From Trebonia sp963737285 (lineage in GTDB: Bacteria > Actinomycetota > Actinomycetes > Streptosporangiales > Streptosporangiaceae), in assembly GCA_963737285.1 (NCBI GenBank), contig CAVTRT010000002.1, positions 1,798,001-1,862,000 of the forward strand: a DNA stretch of 64,000 bases, given 5' to 3'. Below, piece by piece: positions 16,149-24,895 of the stretch (positions within the stretch are counted from its first letter, which is position 1; each line of letters opens with the position of its first letter). Under the pieces are notes generated by a model, which searched no databases, had not been told where the DNA came from, and was given only the letters and a program-made list of their open reading frames with translations. The position numbers and the translations under genes were made by a program.

Positions 16149-19073
16149 TCAGGCGGCGCCGGCTTTGGAGACACGGGCGCGGGCGGGCTGGCTCGCGTCG
16201 CTGCGGAGCATCGCCTCGACGCCAGCCGCGGCCATCGGCCGGGCCACGGCAAAGCCCTGCCCAAAGGCGCAGCCCATCTCGACGAGCTCGGTGAGCTGGC
16301 GCTGCTGCTCGATCCCCTCGGCCACTACCCCGATGCCCAGATCCCGGCCGACAGCCACGATCGTCTTGGTCAGCAGGGTGAGTGTCGGATCCGTGCCAAG
16401 GCCCGAGACGAAGGACGGGTCGATCTTGATGATGTCGACCGGAAGCTCGCGCAGGTACGCGAGCGACGCATAGCCCGTGCCGAAGTCGTCGATGGCAAGC
16501 CGCACGCCTAGCTCTCGAAGCTCGGCAAGCCGGCTGATGACCTGGTCCGCACCTTCCACCAGGACGCGCTCGTTCACCTCGACAGCCAGCGCGGACGGCG
16601 GCAACTCGGTGTCCGCCAGCACGTCTGCCAGCTCGGCGGGAAACCGCGAGGCGGCCAGCTGGCGCGGCGAAAGGTTCACCGCGATGATGATGTCCCAGTT
16701 GTCCGCTCGCCACCGGGCACCCTGCTCGCACGCGGTCCGCAAGACCCACTCCCCGAGCACGCCGCTGAGTCCGCCGTCCTCTGCGATAGCGAGGAACTCG
16801 CGGGGATCGGCCTCGACGCCGTCCCGGTGCCAGCGGACAAGCGCCTCTGCTCCGATGATCCGTGAGCTGGCCAGTTCCACGATCGGCTGGTATACCAGCG
16901 TCAGCTCGTCCCGGTCGAGCGCCCGCTTCAGGTCGCTGGCGAGTTGCATCCGGCGCGCCACGTCGGTGTGCATGTGCTCGGCGAATACTTCGGCCCGGTC
17001 ACCGCCGCCGGCCTTCGCCTGGGACATGGCTACGTCGGCGTTGCGCAGCAGCAGGTCGGGCGACCGCTCACCCTCGCTGGCCAGCGCGGCACCCACGCTG
17101 GCGGTCAGCGCGACCTCCTGGTCGGCGACCTTGAACGGCGTCCCCGCGATGGCGCGCGCGACGAGCTCGGCGAGCTCTGTGATCTCGGGCACGCCGACGG
17201 CGTTCTCGACCAGCACCGCGAACTCATCACCGCCCCAGCGCGCCACGGTGTCGCGGGCCGGGACCAGGGCGCGCAGCCGCCGGGCGGCTTGCGCGAGCAC
17301 CAGGTCCCCCGCGCCATGCCCGGCGGAGTCGTTGACGCCCGTGAAGCCATCCAGGTCGAGGAAGATGACCCCGCTGACGGCCTCGCCTGCCTCACCGAGC
17401 ACGGCCCGCGCTCGCTCTTCCAGGTATGCCCGGTTAGGCAGGCCGGTCAGCCCGTCATGGTAGGTCAGGTGGGCCACCTGGTTGCGCAGCGCCACCTCGT
17501 CGCTGACGTCTCGCGCTGCGACGAGCATCCGGTCTGGCTCGCCGGGTATCTGGTAGAGCAGCACGGCGCACTCAAGGTGCCGCCAGCTCCCATCGACTGC
17601 CCGTACCCGGCAGGAGAGCCGGCCGCCGGACAGGTCAGTGCCCTCGGCCACCGCAGCCGGGTCCTGGATCGCTCCTTCGGCTGGCTCCGCCGGGCTGACC
17701 GGGTCAATGTCGTCGGCCAGTCCCAGCGTCTGCTGGACGACCGATCGCGCTACCGGTATGTCCTCGGGGTGGAGGAACTCAGCGAGCCGCTTGCCCACCA
17801 GCTCGGCCGGGGGGTAGATGAAGGCAGTGTTCCGGGAAGCCGGGGCCGGGTCCTCGCCGCGCGGCCGAGCGGTACGACCCGGGCTCGCGTAAACGATTGT
17901 CCCGTCGAAGTCACAGATCAGCACCATGTCGCTGGTGCGGCTGGCGAGGTCGCGAAGGCTGCCTCCAGACCGCTGCCACATCCGGACAGCGACCCCGTTC
18001 TCCCGCACCAGCATCAGCACTCGCACCGCCACGACCAGGACTGCCGCGCCGCCGGCGATGACCAGCGCGAGCCCGGACGCCGGTGCGCTGGCCAGCCCGT
18101 TGATGATGACAACGAGCGCGGCGATCCCCGCCGTGACTGCCGCGATGATGGTCGCCATGCCCGCGCCGGTGACCATGCCAGGTCTAGCGCTCACCGGCGC
18201 GGTGGCGGGGGCGTCAACCGGTTCCGCGGCCTGCGGTCGTTCCACGGCCTGTCCCCGCGGCCCGGCCGGCGCAAAAGATATCGTTTCCGTGTCGCTCACC
18301 GGGGCGCCCATCACGGTAATAACGGGAGCCGTCCCCGCTGCGTCATCCTGGCGCCACGAGATCAGATGGAAGCGCGTCGCCAGCGTCCCCACCCACGGGG
18401 AAGCACCAAGCAAGACCGCGGCGGCGATGATGGCAAGCTGCTCAAGGACGCCCTCATGCCCGTAGGAGATCCGCGCGCCGACGCCCAGCGAGTCCGCGCC
18501 GGTGGCGGCTACCAGCGACAGGTAAGGCAGCAGCGCCCGCTGCCACGCGACGGTGAGCACCGGCAACAGCGCCCCGAGCACGGCAAGGTCCGCCAGCGGG
18601 TGCAGCAGGTCGAGCAGGAAAATCGCCGGGTGCCCCCCGGAGCTGTGGTATTCCGCGCCGAACGCCACGGTCCATCCCACGACCAGCAGGGAGACCGCGG
18701 TCACGTACCCGTCCGCTAGCCCCGGCAGCACCGACCCAGGCAGGATCGAGCCGCGCGTCCCGGCAGGACTGGTTTGCGTGGTCCCGGCCATGGAATCGGC
18801 GGCGTACCCGGGGGACGCGAGGACCATGATGCCGACAGCGGTGGCCGCTAGCGCGAGCAGCGGCGCCACGTCGGCAAGGGACGGCGCGGCCGAAGACCCC
18901 AGCGACCCGGCCACGACGAGCTGCATGACAAGGCCCGCGCACCAAAACACCGCGGCACCAGCCAGCCACCGGTAGCCCCTGGCTACGGTGGCACGGTGCC
19001 TTCTCGCCCCGATCCCGAGGCCAACGGCCGCCGCGGCCGTGGCGAGGGTCGCGAGGACGACGAGGGCAGTCAC
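16149..19073 (-). CDS. membrane-bound GGDEF/EAL protein (diguanylate cyclase / c-di-GMP phosphodiesterase)
   Basis: About 974 residues. The N-terminal third has roughly eight hydrophobic segments of an unassigned membrane sensor, followed by a pair of membrane segments near residues 310-360. A PAS-like module follows (MVLICDFDGTIVYASPGRT and the later RMLVAARDVSDEV). The cyclase domain has DGLTGLPNRAYL and an intact RWGGDEFAVLV near residue 614. The phosphodiesterase domain has an intact EALVRWH near 741, then LAIDDFGTGYASLAYL and VAEGIE. Both output domains keep their signature residues, so either or both may be active. GTG 19073 is chosen because GAGGGG precedes it; a longer start at 19154 lacks such a site. 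It stands alone, convergent to nothing, with a 563-base gap to the next gene. Confidence 0.93.
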   Translation of the reverse strand: MTALVVLATLATAAAAVGLGIGARRHRATVARGYRWLAGAAVFWCAGLVMQLVVAGSLGSSAAPSLADVAPLLALAATAVGIMVLASPGYAADSMAGTTQTSPAGTRGSILPGSVLPGLADGYVTAVSLLVVGWTVAFGAEYHSSGGHPAIFLLDLLHPLADLAVLGALLPVLTVAWQRALLPYLSLVAATGADSLGVGARISYGHEGVLEQLAIIAAAVLLGASPWVGTLATRFHLISWRQDDAAGTAPVITVMGAPVSDTETISFAPAGPRGQAVERPQAAEPVDAPATAPVSARPGMVTGAGMATIIAAVTAGIAALVVIINGLASAPASGLALVIAGGAAVLVVAVRVLMLVRENGVAVRMWQRSGGSLRDLASRTSDMVLICDFDGTIVYASPGRTARPRGEDPAPASRNTAFIYPPAELVGKRLAEFLHPEDIPVARSVVQQTLGLADDIDPVSPAEPAEGAIQDPAAVAEGTDLSGGRLSCRVRAVDGSWRHLECAVLLYQIPGEPDRMLVAARDVSDEVALRNQVAHLTYHDGLTGLPNRAYLEERARAVLGEAGEAVSGVIFLDLDGFTGVNDSAGHGAGDLVLAQAARRLRALVPARDTVARWGGDEFAVLVENAVGVPEITELAELVARAIAGTPFKVADQEVALTASVGAALASEGERSPDLLLRNADVAMSQAKAGGGDRAEVFAEHMHTDVARRMQLASDLKRALDRDELTLVYQPIVELASSRIIGAEALVRWHRDGVEADPREFLAIAEDGGLSGVLGEWVLRTACEQGARWRADNWDIIIAVNLSPRQLAASRFPAELADVLADTELPPSALAVEVNERVLVEGADQVISRLAELRELGVRLAIDDFGTGYASLAYLRELPVDIIKIDPSFVSGLGTDPTLTLLTKTIVAVGRDLGIGVVAEGIEQQRQLTELVEMGCAFGQGFAVARPMAAAGVEAMLRSDASQPARARVSKAGAA

Positions 19074-19636
19074 TGCGCACCCCTCGCTAGGTTGAGGTGC
19101 AACCAGGGCTCCTTCCGAGCCTGCCCGGCGGGTTGCGCACGGTCGACGGGTCATTAATGATTCGCGACCAGGGTTCCCAGCCTCGGAGGACTGTCTGGCT
19201 ATCTGGTCCTGTCGTTCACTCTACGTACCCGAGATCACGCTTCGGTTGAGGAAGGGCGTCCACCGGGAGACAAGTGAAGCCAGCAGGAGCCGGCTTGTCG
19301 CACTCATCTTAGAACGCTTAGTACGCGCTCGTTGTCACGTTCCGCTGAGGTTCGCCGCCTAGCGACGCTACCGCCCGCTCGCGCGGGCCAGCGTAGCCGC
19401 CTGGCGCGGCGACAGGCCTTTCGACGCGCCAGCAGACGGGGTACTGGCGAGGAACGGCGGCCCCGCCACCGCGTACGCTACCCAAGTTGGCGGGCACCCG
19501 CATCAGCACACCCTCAACAGTATTCAGGAGAACGCTGTTCTAGACTTTTAGAAACCGGCTTTCCCTATTCCCAGGGCGATGCGGGTGATCACCGGAGTTG
19601 CCGCCGACGGCTAACAGAGCACACGGAGAGACCGAA
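19074..19636. other. intergenic region between the GGDEF/EAL gene and the carboxylase gene
   Basis: These 563 bases separate two divergent genes and should hold both promoters. A weak palindrome TTCTA/TAGAA lies at 19538-19553. I looked for a c-di-GMP riboswitch and for a small gene and support neither. The part 19320-19500 is more GC-rich and has no recognisable protein in any frame. Confidence 0.5.
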
Positions 19637-21397
19637 TTGCGCAAGGTTTTGATCGCCAACCGTGGCGAGATCGCGATCCGGGTGGCCCGCGCTTGCCGGG
19701 ACGCCGGGCTAGGCAGCGTTGCCATCTACTCGGACCAGGACCTGGATGCCCTGCACGTCAAGGCCACCGATGAGGCTTATGCGCTCGATGGCACGACGGC
19801 GGCACAGACGTATCTGGACATCGCCAAGATCCTGGATCTGGCGGTGACATCCGGGGCCGACGCGGTTCACCCTGGCTACGGCTTCCTGGCGGAGAACGCG
19901 GCGTTCGCGCAGGCGGTCATAGACGCGGGGCTTACCTGGATCGGCCCGCCCCCGGCGGCCATCGAAGCTCTTGGCGACAAGGTCAAGGCCCGTGACATCG
20001 CCAAGCGAGTCGGTGCCCCGCTCGCCCCAGGCACCGACGGCCCGGTCTCCAGTGCGCAGGAGATCAAGGACTTCGCCAGCCGCTACGGCCTGCCAGTCGC
20101 GATCAAGGCCGCCTTCGGCGGTGGCGGCCGTGGCCTCAAGGTCGCCCGCACCCTGGATGAGATCGAGGAGCAGTTCGAGTCGGCCGTGCGCGAGGCCACG
20201 GCCGCGTTCGGCAACGGCGAGTGCTTCGCCGAGCGCTACCTGGACAGGCCACGGCATGTGGAGACCCAGTGCCTAGCCGACACCCGCGGCAACGTCGTGG
20301 TGATCTCGACCCGTGACTGCTCGCTGCAGCGGCGGCACCAGAAGCTGGTCGAGGAGGCCCCGGCCCCGTTCCTGACCGATGCTCAGGTCAAGCAGTTGTA
20401 CGACGCCTCCAAGTCGATCTTGCGGGAGGCCGGCTACGTGGGCGCGGGCACCTGCGAGTTCCTCGTCGCGGCCGACGGCGCCATTAGCTTCCTCGAGGTC
20501 AATACCCGGCTGCAGGTCGAGCACCCGGTCAGCGAGGAGGTCAGCGGCATCGACCTGGTGCGCGAGATGTTCCGCATCGCCGATGGCGAGGAACTGGGCT
20601 ACGACGACCCGCCGCTGCGCGGCCACTCGATCGAGTTCCGGATCAACGCCGAGGACCCGGCCCGCAACTTCCTGCCCGCCCCTGGCACGATCACCGAGTG
20701 GAGCCCTCCGTCCGGCCCGGGCGTCCGGCTGGATGCGGGCTACGCCGCCGGGTCAACAGTGCCCCAGTCGTTCGACTCTCTCATCGGCAAGCTGATCGTC
20801 ACCGGCGCGGATCGCGAGCAGGCACTGCAGCGGTCCCGGCGGGCGCTGGCTGAGTTCACCGTCGGCGGCATGCCCACCGTGCTCCCGTTCCACCGCGCGG
20901 TGGTGAATGACCCGGCGTTCACCGGTGAGCCATTCAGCGTTTTCACTCGGTGGATCGAGACGGAGTTCTCCGCCGACCTAGAGCCGCAGGACCTTGCGCC
21001 CGCCGTCGACGCCCAGGCGGAACGGCAGCGGGTGACCGTAGAGGTCGGCGGGAAGCGCCTCGAGGTCACCCTCCCGGCCGCGCTGGCAGTCTCCGCCGCC
21101 ACTACCGCGCCGACCGCGCAGCCAGCCGCCGGGTCACGGTCAGCCTCGCGCCGCGGCAAGGGCGCGGGCGCCGTGGCCAGCGGGGACTCACTCGTCACGC
21201 CAATGCAGGGAACGATCGTTAAGATCGTCGCCGCCGAGGGCCAGCAGGTGATCGCTGACGACACCGTGGTGGTCCTTGAGGCCATGAAGATGGAGCAGCC
21301 GCTTAAGGCCCACAAGGCGGGGACCATCACGGGTCTGGCGGTGGAGGTCGGCCAGACGGTCACCAGCGGCACCGAGATCTGCCAGATCAAGGACTAA
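19637..21397 (+). CDS. acetyl/propionyl-CoA carboxylase alpha chain (biotin carboxylase plus biotin carrier)
   Basis: About 586 residues. The protein carboxylates its own biotin with bicarbonate and ATP and presents it to a beta subunit, for malonyl-CoA or methylmalonyl-CoA formation. The N-terminus KVLIANRGEIAIRVARAC is the biotin-carboxylase domain. The ATP-grasp glycine loop AAFGGGGRGLKVA, the catalytic EVNTRLQVEHPVSEE and the C-terminal biotin site VLEAMKMEQPL (Lys near residue 552) are intact. TTG 19637 is preferred because family members begin at exactly this residue and GGAGAG lies 8 bases before; a start at 19598 would add 13 unconserved residues. No beta subunit gene is nearby. Confidence 0.93.
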   Translation: MRKVLIANRGEIAIRVARACRDAGLGSVAIYSDQDLDALHVKATDEAYALDGTTAAQTYLDIAKILDLAVTSGADAVHPGYGFLAENAAFAQAVIDAGLTWIGPPPAAIEALGDKVKARDIAKRVGAPLAPGTDGPVSSAQEIKDFASRYGLPVAIKAAFGGGGRGLKVARTLDEIEEQFESAVREATAAFGNGECFAERYLDRPRHVETQCLADTRGNVVVISTRDCSLQRRHQKLVEEAPAPFLTDAQVKQLYDASKSILREAGYVGAGTCEFLVAADGAISFLEVNTRLQVEHPVSEEVSGIDLVREMFRIADGEELGYDDPPLRGHSIEFRINAEDPARNFLPAPGTITEWSPPSGPGVRLDAGYAAGSTVPQSFDSLIGKLIVTGADREQALQRSRRALAEFTVGGMPTVLPFHRAVVNDPAFTGEPFSVFTRWIETEFSADLEPQDLAPAVDAQAERQRVTVEVGGKRLEVTLPAALAVSAATTAPTAQPAAGSRSASRRGKGAGAVASGDSLVTPMQGTIVKIVAAEGQQVIADDTVVVLEAMKMEQPLKAHKAGTITGLAVEVGQTVTSGTEICQIKD

Positions 21398-21584
21398 TTC
21401 AGCTGGGGGTGCACGCACCAGCCTCCGCAGGCCACCGGCCCCTCACTACCTCCCGCCGCGGACATCGGACCGCGCCACCAGGGCCCACCGCCGCAGAAGC
21501 CCGCTCGCGGGATACCCGCCCGCTCGCCACGGTCCTATCGTGGTATAAGGCGGCCGTCGCAATCGGTGAGGAGGCAAGAGGCGC

Positions 21585-21926
21585 GTGACGCGGATACCCG
21601 GTAACCCGTCGTTGGGCAGGTGGCTGCTGTTCGCGATCGGGTTCCGTCTGCCCCCGCAGAACCTGGAGTGGGTGCACCATGAGCTAACCGACTACGGATG
21701 GCGGGGCCGGACGATCCGGCGGCTGCTGGTCGTCGTGGTCCCGGTCTGCGTGGCGCTGTCCTTCCTGCCCGGCCCGCTCTGGCTGCGCCTCGCGGTGCCG
21801 GCGTTTCTGCTGATCGCAAGCGTGGGCGCCACGGCGATCAGTGCCGACGACGTGCGCGCCGCCCGGCTCAAGCAGCACGACCTTAAGGTCCCGGATGACC
21901 CCGACCTCGGCCGCCCAGCCCACTGA
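21585..21926 (+). CDS. small membrane protein, DUF5313-like
   Basis: 113 residues. After a polar N-terminus (RLPPQNLEWVHHELTDYGW) there are two hydrophobic segments, about residues 48-66 and 68-84, then a charged tail. The tryptophan-containing N-terminus and paired helices resemble the DUF5313 family of actinobacterial membrane proteins. The function is unknown. Its 3' end overlaps the start of a truncated P-loop gene by 32 bases. Confidence 0.6.
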   Translation: MTRIPGNPSLGRWLLFAIGFRLPPQNLEWVHHELTDYGWRGRTIRRLLVVVVPVCVALSFLPGPLWLRLAVPAFLLIASVGATAISADDVRAARLKQHDLKVPDDPDLGRPAH

Positions 21927-22035
21927 CCCGGTGAGGCTCATCACAGCGGCCCTGCATGGCGCCCTGCCTCGTGCAGGGCGGACTGAGGTGCTCGCGATCG
22001 ACGGGCGCTCCGGATCGGGGAAGACCACGGGTCGC
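21895..22035 (+). pseudogene. 5' fragment of a P-loop (uridine-kinase-like) gene
   Basis: An ATG at 21895 opens a frame reading MTPTSAAQPTDPVRLITAAL, then VLAIDGRSGSGKTT, a Walker A motif with the preceding beta strand as in uridine-kinase-like ATPases. Immediately after the motif the sequence changes into the tail of the convergent lpdA gene; the frame runs on without family similarity to 22122. Everything downstream of the P-loop is missing, by deletion or misassembly. It overlaps the upstream membrane-protein gene by 32 bases, which suggests that the two were once co-translated. Confidence 0.5.
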
Positions 22036-22049
22036 GTGGGTCCAGGCGC

Positions 22050-23459
22050 TCAGGCGATGACGTCGCTGAATTCCATGACCAAGCGGGCCGCCTCCGTGAT
22101 ACTGCCCGACAGCGACGGGTAGACCGAGAACGTGTGGGCGATCTGATCCACCGTGAGGTTCTGCTCGATCGCGATAGACAGCGGCAAAATGAGCTCGCTC
22201 GCCCGCGGCCCGACGACAACGCCGCCGAGCACCATGCCGGTGCCTGGACGAGCGAAGATCTTCACGAAGCCATCGCGGAAGCCGGCCATCTTGGCCCGCG
22301 GGTTGGTGGCCAGCGGCTGCTTGATGACGCGGGCGTTGACCTCGCCGCGGTCCACCGCCGCCTGCGAGACGCCAACCGAGGCGATCTCCGGGTCGGTGAA
22401 GATCGTGGACGCGACATGGCTGAGCCTGATCGGATGCACGGCCTCACCGAGCGCGTGCCACATAGCGATCCGGCCCTGCATCGCGGCCACCGAGGCCAGC
22501 AGCAGCACGCCGGTGCAGTCGCCGGCCGCGTAGACGCCAGGCACAGAGGTGCGGGACACCCGGTCGACCTCGACAAAGCCTCGTGAGTCCAGTTTCACCC
22601 CCGCTTCCAGGAGGCCGATCCCGCCGGTGGAAGGGGTCATGCCGACGGTGAGCAGGCAGTGCGAGCCGGTGATCGTCCGCCCGCCGGAGAGCGTGACGAC
22701 GACGCCGTCCCCCTTGCGGTGAACGGCCTGGGCACGAGACCTGCTGAGGACGTTCATGCCGCGCCGCCGGAAGACGTCCTCGATTACCTCGGCAGCATCC
22801 TTATCCTCATGCGGCAGCACGCGCTCGCGCGACGATACGAGGGACACCCGGGACCCCAGCGCCTGGTAGGCTCCGGCGAACTCGGCACCGGTCACGCCGG
22901 AGCCGACGACGATCAGTTCCTGCGGCAGCTCTGGCAAGTCGTAGATCTGCCGCCAAGTGAGTATGCGCTCGCCATCCGGAACGGCGTCAGGCAGTATGCG
23001 CGGCGTCGCGCCGGTCGCGATCAGCACGATGTCCGCCTGGATCCGGCCTTGCTCCGCGGACTCGCCCTCCACGACGATCGTGCGGGCATCCTCCAGCCGC
23101 CCCCGGCCCGCAATGATCCGTACCCCCTCGGCGGCGACGTGCTCGGCGATGTCGTGCGACTGAGCCGCTGCCAGGGCCTTGATGCGGGCGTAGAGCGCGG
23201 GCGCATCCACCGTCATGGTGGGGTTGCTGCCGTCCTCCAGCTGGAGTCCCAGCGAGGCGGACCGGCCAAGCGACACCATCGTGGTCGATGACTCGATCAG
23301 GGTCTTGGACGGCACGCAGTCGGTCAGCACGCACGCGCCGCCGAGGCCGTCGGCATCGACGATGGTGACGTCGGCACCGAGCTGGGCAGCAACGAGTGCA
23401 GCCTCATATCCTCCGGGCCCGCCGCCAAGGATCGCGATACGCGGACGTGGCAAGGTCAC
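22050..23459 (-). CDS. lpdA: NAD(P)H-quinone dehydrogenase, LpdA-type flavoprotein disulfide reductase family
   Basis: About 469 residues with FAD-binding AILGGGPGGYEAAL, a GGACVLTDCVPSK segment with the C-x4-C pair, the NAD(P)-binding VVGSGVTGAEFAGAYQ near residue 190, and the second FAD motif GVYAAGDCTGV. The C-terminal interface, which in lipoamide dehydrogenase carries a His-x4-Glu catalytic dyad, here reads SVYPSLSGSITEAAR with Tyr and Gly at those places. Lack of the dyad is typical of the actinobacterial LpdA quinone reductases and argues against a dihydrolipoamide role. GTG 23459 is favoured by GGAG at nine bases. Confidence 0.88.
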   Translation of the reverse strand: MTLPRPRIAILGGGPGGYEAALVAAQLGADVTIVDADGLGGACVLTDCVPSKTLIESSTTMVSLGRSASLGLQLEDGSNPTMTVDAPALYARIKALAAAQSHDIAEHVAAEGVRIIAGRGRLEDARTIVVEGESAEQGRIQADIVLIATGATPRILPDAVPDGERILTWRQIYDLPELPQELIVVGSGVTGAEFAGAYQALGSRVSLVSSRERVLPHEDKDAAEVIEDVFRRRGMNVLSRSRAQAVHRKGDGVVVTLSGGRTITGSHCLLTVGMTPSTGGIGLLEAGVKLDSRGFVEVDRVSRTSVPGVYAAGDCTGVLLLASVAAMQGRIAMWHALGEAVHPIRLSHVASTIFTDPEIASVGVSQAAVDRGEVNARVIKQPLATNPRAKMAGFRDGFVKIFARPGTGMVLGGVVVGPRASELILPLSIAIEQNLTVDQIAHTFSVYPSLSGSITEAARLVMEFSDVIA

Positions 23460-23534
23460 GTGAACCAATTCTCCCGTACGTAGAACGCCTACCTGTACGC
23501 CGCCCCGCGCAAAGACACCGTACGCTTAGTCCCC

Positions 23535-24032
23535 GTGGCACTATACGCCGCCTACGGCAGCAACATGGATCCGGCGCAGATGCTCGCCCGCTGCCCGCAC
23601 TCTCCGCAGCGAGGGACCGGGTGGCTCGAAGGATGGCGCCTGACTTTCGGCGGTGAGGACATCGGCTGGGACGGTGCGCTCACTACAGTTGTCGAGGACC
23701 CCGCCCAGCGGGTCTTCGTCGTGCTCTATGACGTCCCCGAGATCGATGAGAAGGAACTCGACACCTGGGACGGCGTGACTCTCGGGTACTACCGCAAGCT
23801 CAAGGTCCGCGTGCAGACCCTAGATGGGGACGCGCTTGCGTGGCTGTACGTGCTCGACGCTTACGAGGGCGGCCTGCCCTCCGCGCGGCACGTCGCCATC
23901 CTGGTCGACGCCGCGACCAAGGCCGGGGCACCCGACGACTACGTGCGGTGGCTGCAGGCCCGCCCGTGCAACCCACCATCCGCAGCCTCCGCGCCGCACA
24001 TCGAGATCCCAGACGAGCCGCCCGGACTCTGA
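23535..24032 (+). CDS. gamma-glutamylcyclotransferase-like protein
   Basis: 165 residues of the cyclotransferase (BtrG/GGCT) fold. The hallmark glycine loop AAYGSNMDPAQM is at the N-terminus, with GWRLTFGGEDIGWDGALTT and VLYDVPEIDEKELDTWDG following; the acidic Glu in the last segment matches the catalytic region. Members act on gamma-glutamyl amines or dipeptides. The GTG start is preceded by TACGCT at about eight bases and no ribosome site, so a leaderless message is likely. It is divergent from lpdA, 75 bases apart. Confidence 0.8.
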   Translation: MALYAAYGSNMDPAQMLARCPHSPQRGTGWLEGWRLTFGGEDIGWDGALTTVVEDPAQRVFVVLYDVPEIDEKELDTWDGVTLGYYRKLKVRVQTLDGDALAWLYVLDAYEGGLPSARHVAILVDAATKAGAPDDYVRWLQARPCNPPSAASAPHIEIPDEPPGL

Positions 24033-24060
24033 GACCGGCCCGCGACCGTTCCAGACCGGG

Positions 24061-24116
24061 CCGTTCAGAGCAGGCCGTTCAGAGCAGGCCGTTCAGAGCA
24101 GGCCGTTCAGAGCAGG
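24061..24116. repeat. four perfect tandem copies of a 14-bp unit
   Basis: CCGTTCAGAGCAGG is repeated at 24061, 24075, 24089 and 24103; a degenerate copy (CCGTTCCAGACCGG) precedes at 24046. The stop codon of the minus-strand membrane-protein gene (24107-24109) lies in the fourth copy. There are no spacers, so this is a minisatellite and not a CRISPR. Confidence 0.9.
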
Positions 24117-24895
24117 GCCACGATGAGCATGGCGAGGGCCGGCACGACGATCGTCGCCATGGTCGGCCAGTGCCATGTCGATACCGGCGGGGCGGCGACA
24201 GCTGCCCCGCTAGCCGAACCGCGCGCCCGCTGAGCCATCTCCGCCAGTTCGGCCGCCACCTGGTCGGCGTCGATGGCCACGCTGGAGACGGGCTGCTCCG
24301 GTGTGTAGCCGCCCCGCCGAGGGCTGCGTACTTCCCGGCGTATCTGCCGGAATCTCTCCTTACGGCGCGCGGAGTGCACCGCCCAGGCATAAATGACCCG
24401 CCTGCCGGTCGCGGCGCGGGCTTGCTTCGTGGTGCTCGCGGACGCAGTGCCGACGGGCGCAGTGCCAGCAGGCCTCTCACCAGGCTCACTGCCGGCCGTG
24501 CGGCGATCCCCGTCGGCCAGCGGCCACTCGCAGCGAACCCGCACAAGTTCAGTAGCCTCGACCAGGCTCACGGCCGACCAGCCGATCTTGTGATCGCGCA
24601 GCGGGTTGCGGATGGTCAGCCCCTCGTCGTCGGTGACGATCCGCGGCCGCCATGCGCCGGCGTACACGAACCCGGTCACGACTACCAGGCCGATCCCCGC
24701 GAGCAGCGAGAAGCGGTCGCGTCCCTGGACCGCCAGGTCAACCAGGTTAGCTGCCGCGAACACTGCCCAGATCCACCAGATGATGACCGCGAAGGGTGAC
24801 CGGAACACCCGCGCTGCCGTCATGCCGTGCGCCTGCTTGGCGCGGGCCTGTGCCAGAGCCGTCGGCCGGCCAGCCGGCCGGTGCTCATCCTCCAT
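24107..24895 (-). CDS. membrane protein with a bacterial PH-like domain
   Basis: 262 residues from ATG 24895 (GAGGAAGG upstream). Two hydrophobic segments (SPFAVIIWWIWAVFAAANLV and FSLLAGIGLVVVTGFVYAGA) are followed by VTDDEGLTIRNPLRDHKI, a strand pattern typical of bacterial PH domains (bPH). A charged, Ala-rich region follows, with a last membrane anchor at the very C-terminus (ATIVVPALAMLIVALL). Its start overlaps the upstream YbdK-type gene by 11 bases, so the two are co-translated. Function unknown. The stop lies in a tandem repeat, so the C-terminus may vary among strains. Confidence 0.62.
   Translation of the reverse strand: MEDEHRPAGRPTALAQARAKQAHGMTAARVFRSPFAVIIWWIWAVFAAANLVDLAVQGRDRFSLLAGIGLVVVTGFVYAGAWRPRIVTDDEGLTIRNPLRDHKIGWSAVSLVEATELVRVRCEWPLADGDRRTAGSEPGERPAGTAPVGTASASTTKQARAATGRRVIYAWAVHSARRKERFRQIRREVRSPRRGGYTPEQPVSSVAIDADQVAAELAEMAQRARGSASGAAVAAPPVSTWHWPTMATIVVPALAMLIVALL

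Noticed and set aside
16944..18719. A 591-residue open frame on the plus strand
   Set aside because: It is antisense to the GGDEF/EAL gene, whose domains are certain; Arg/Gly-rich shadow.
19074..19636. c-di-GMP riboswitch or small gene between the GGDEF/EAL and carboxylase genes
   Set aside because: I could not match the conserved riboswitch core, and a 63-residue minus-strand frame (19318-19509) lacks a ribosome site and family.
24061..24116. Possible CRISPR array
   Set aside because: The 14-bp units are directly tandem with no spacers.
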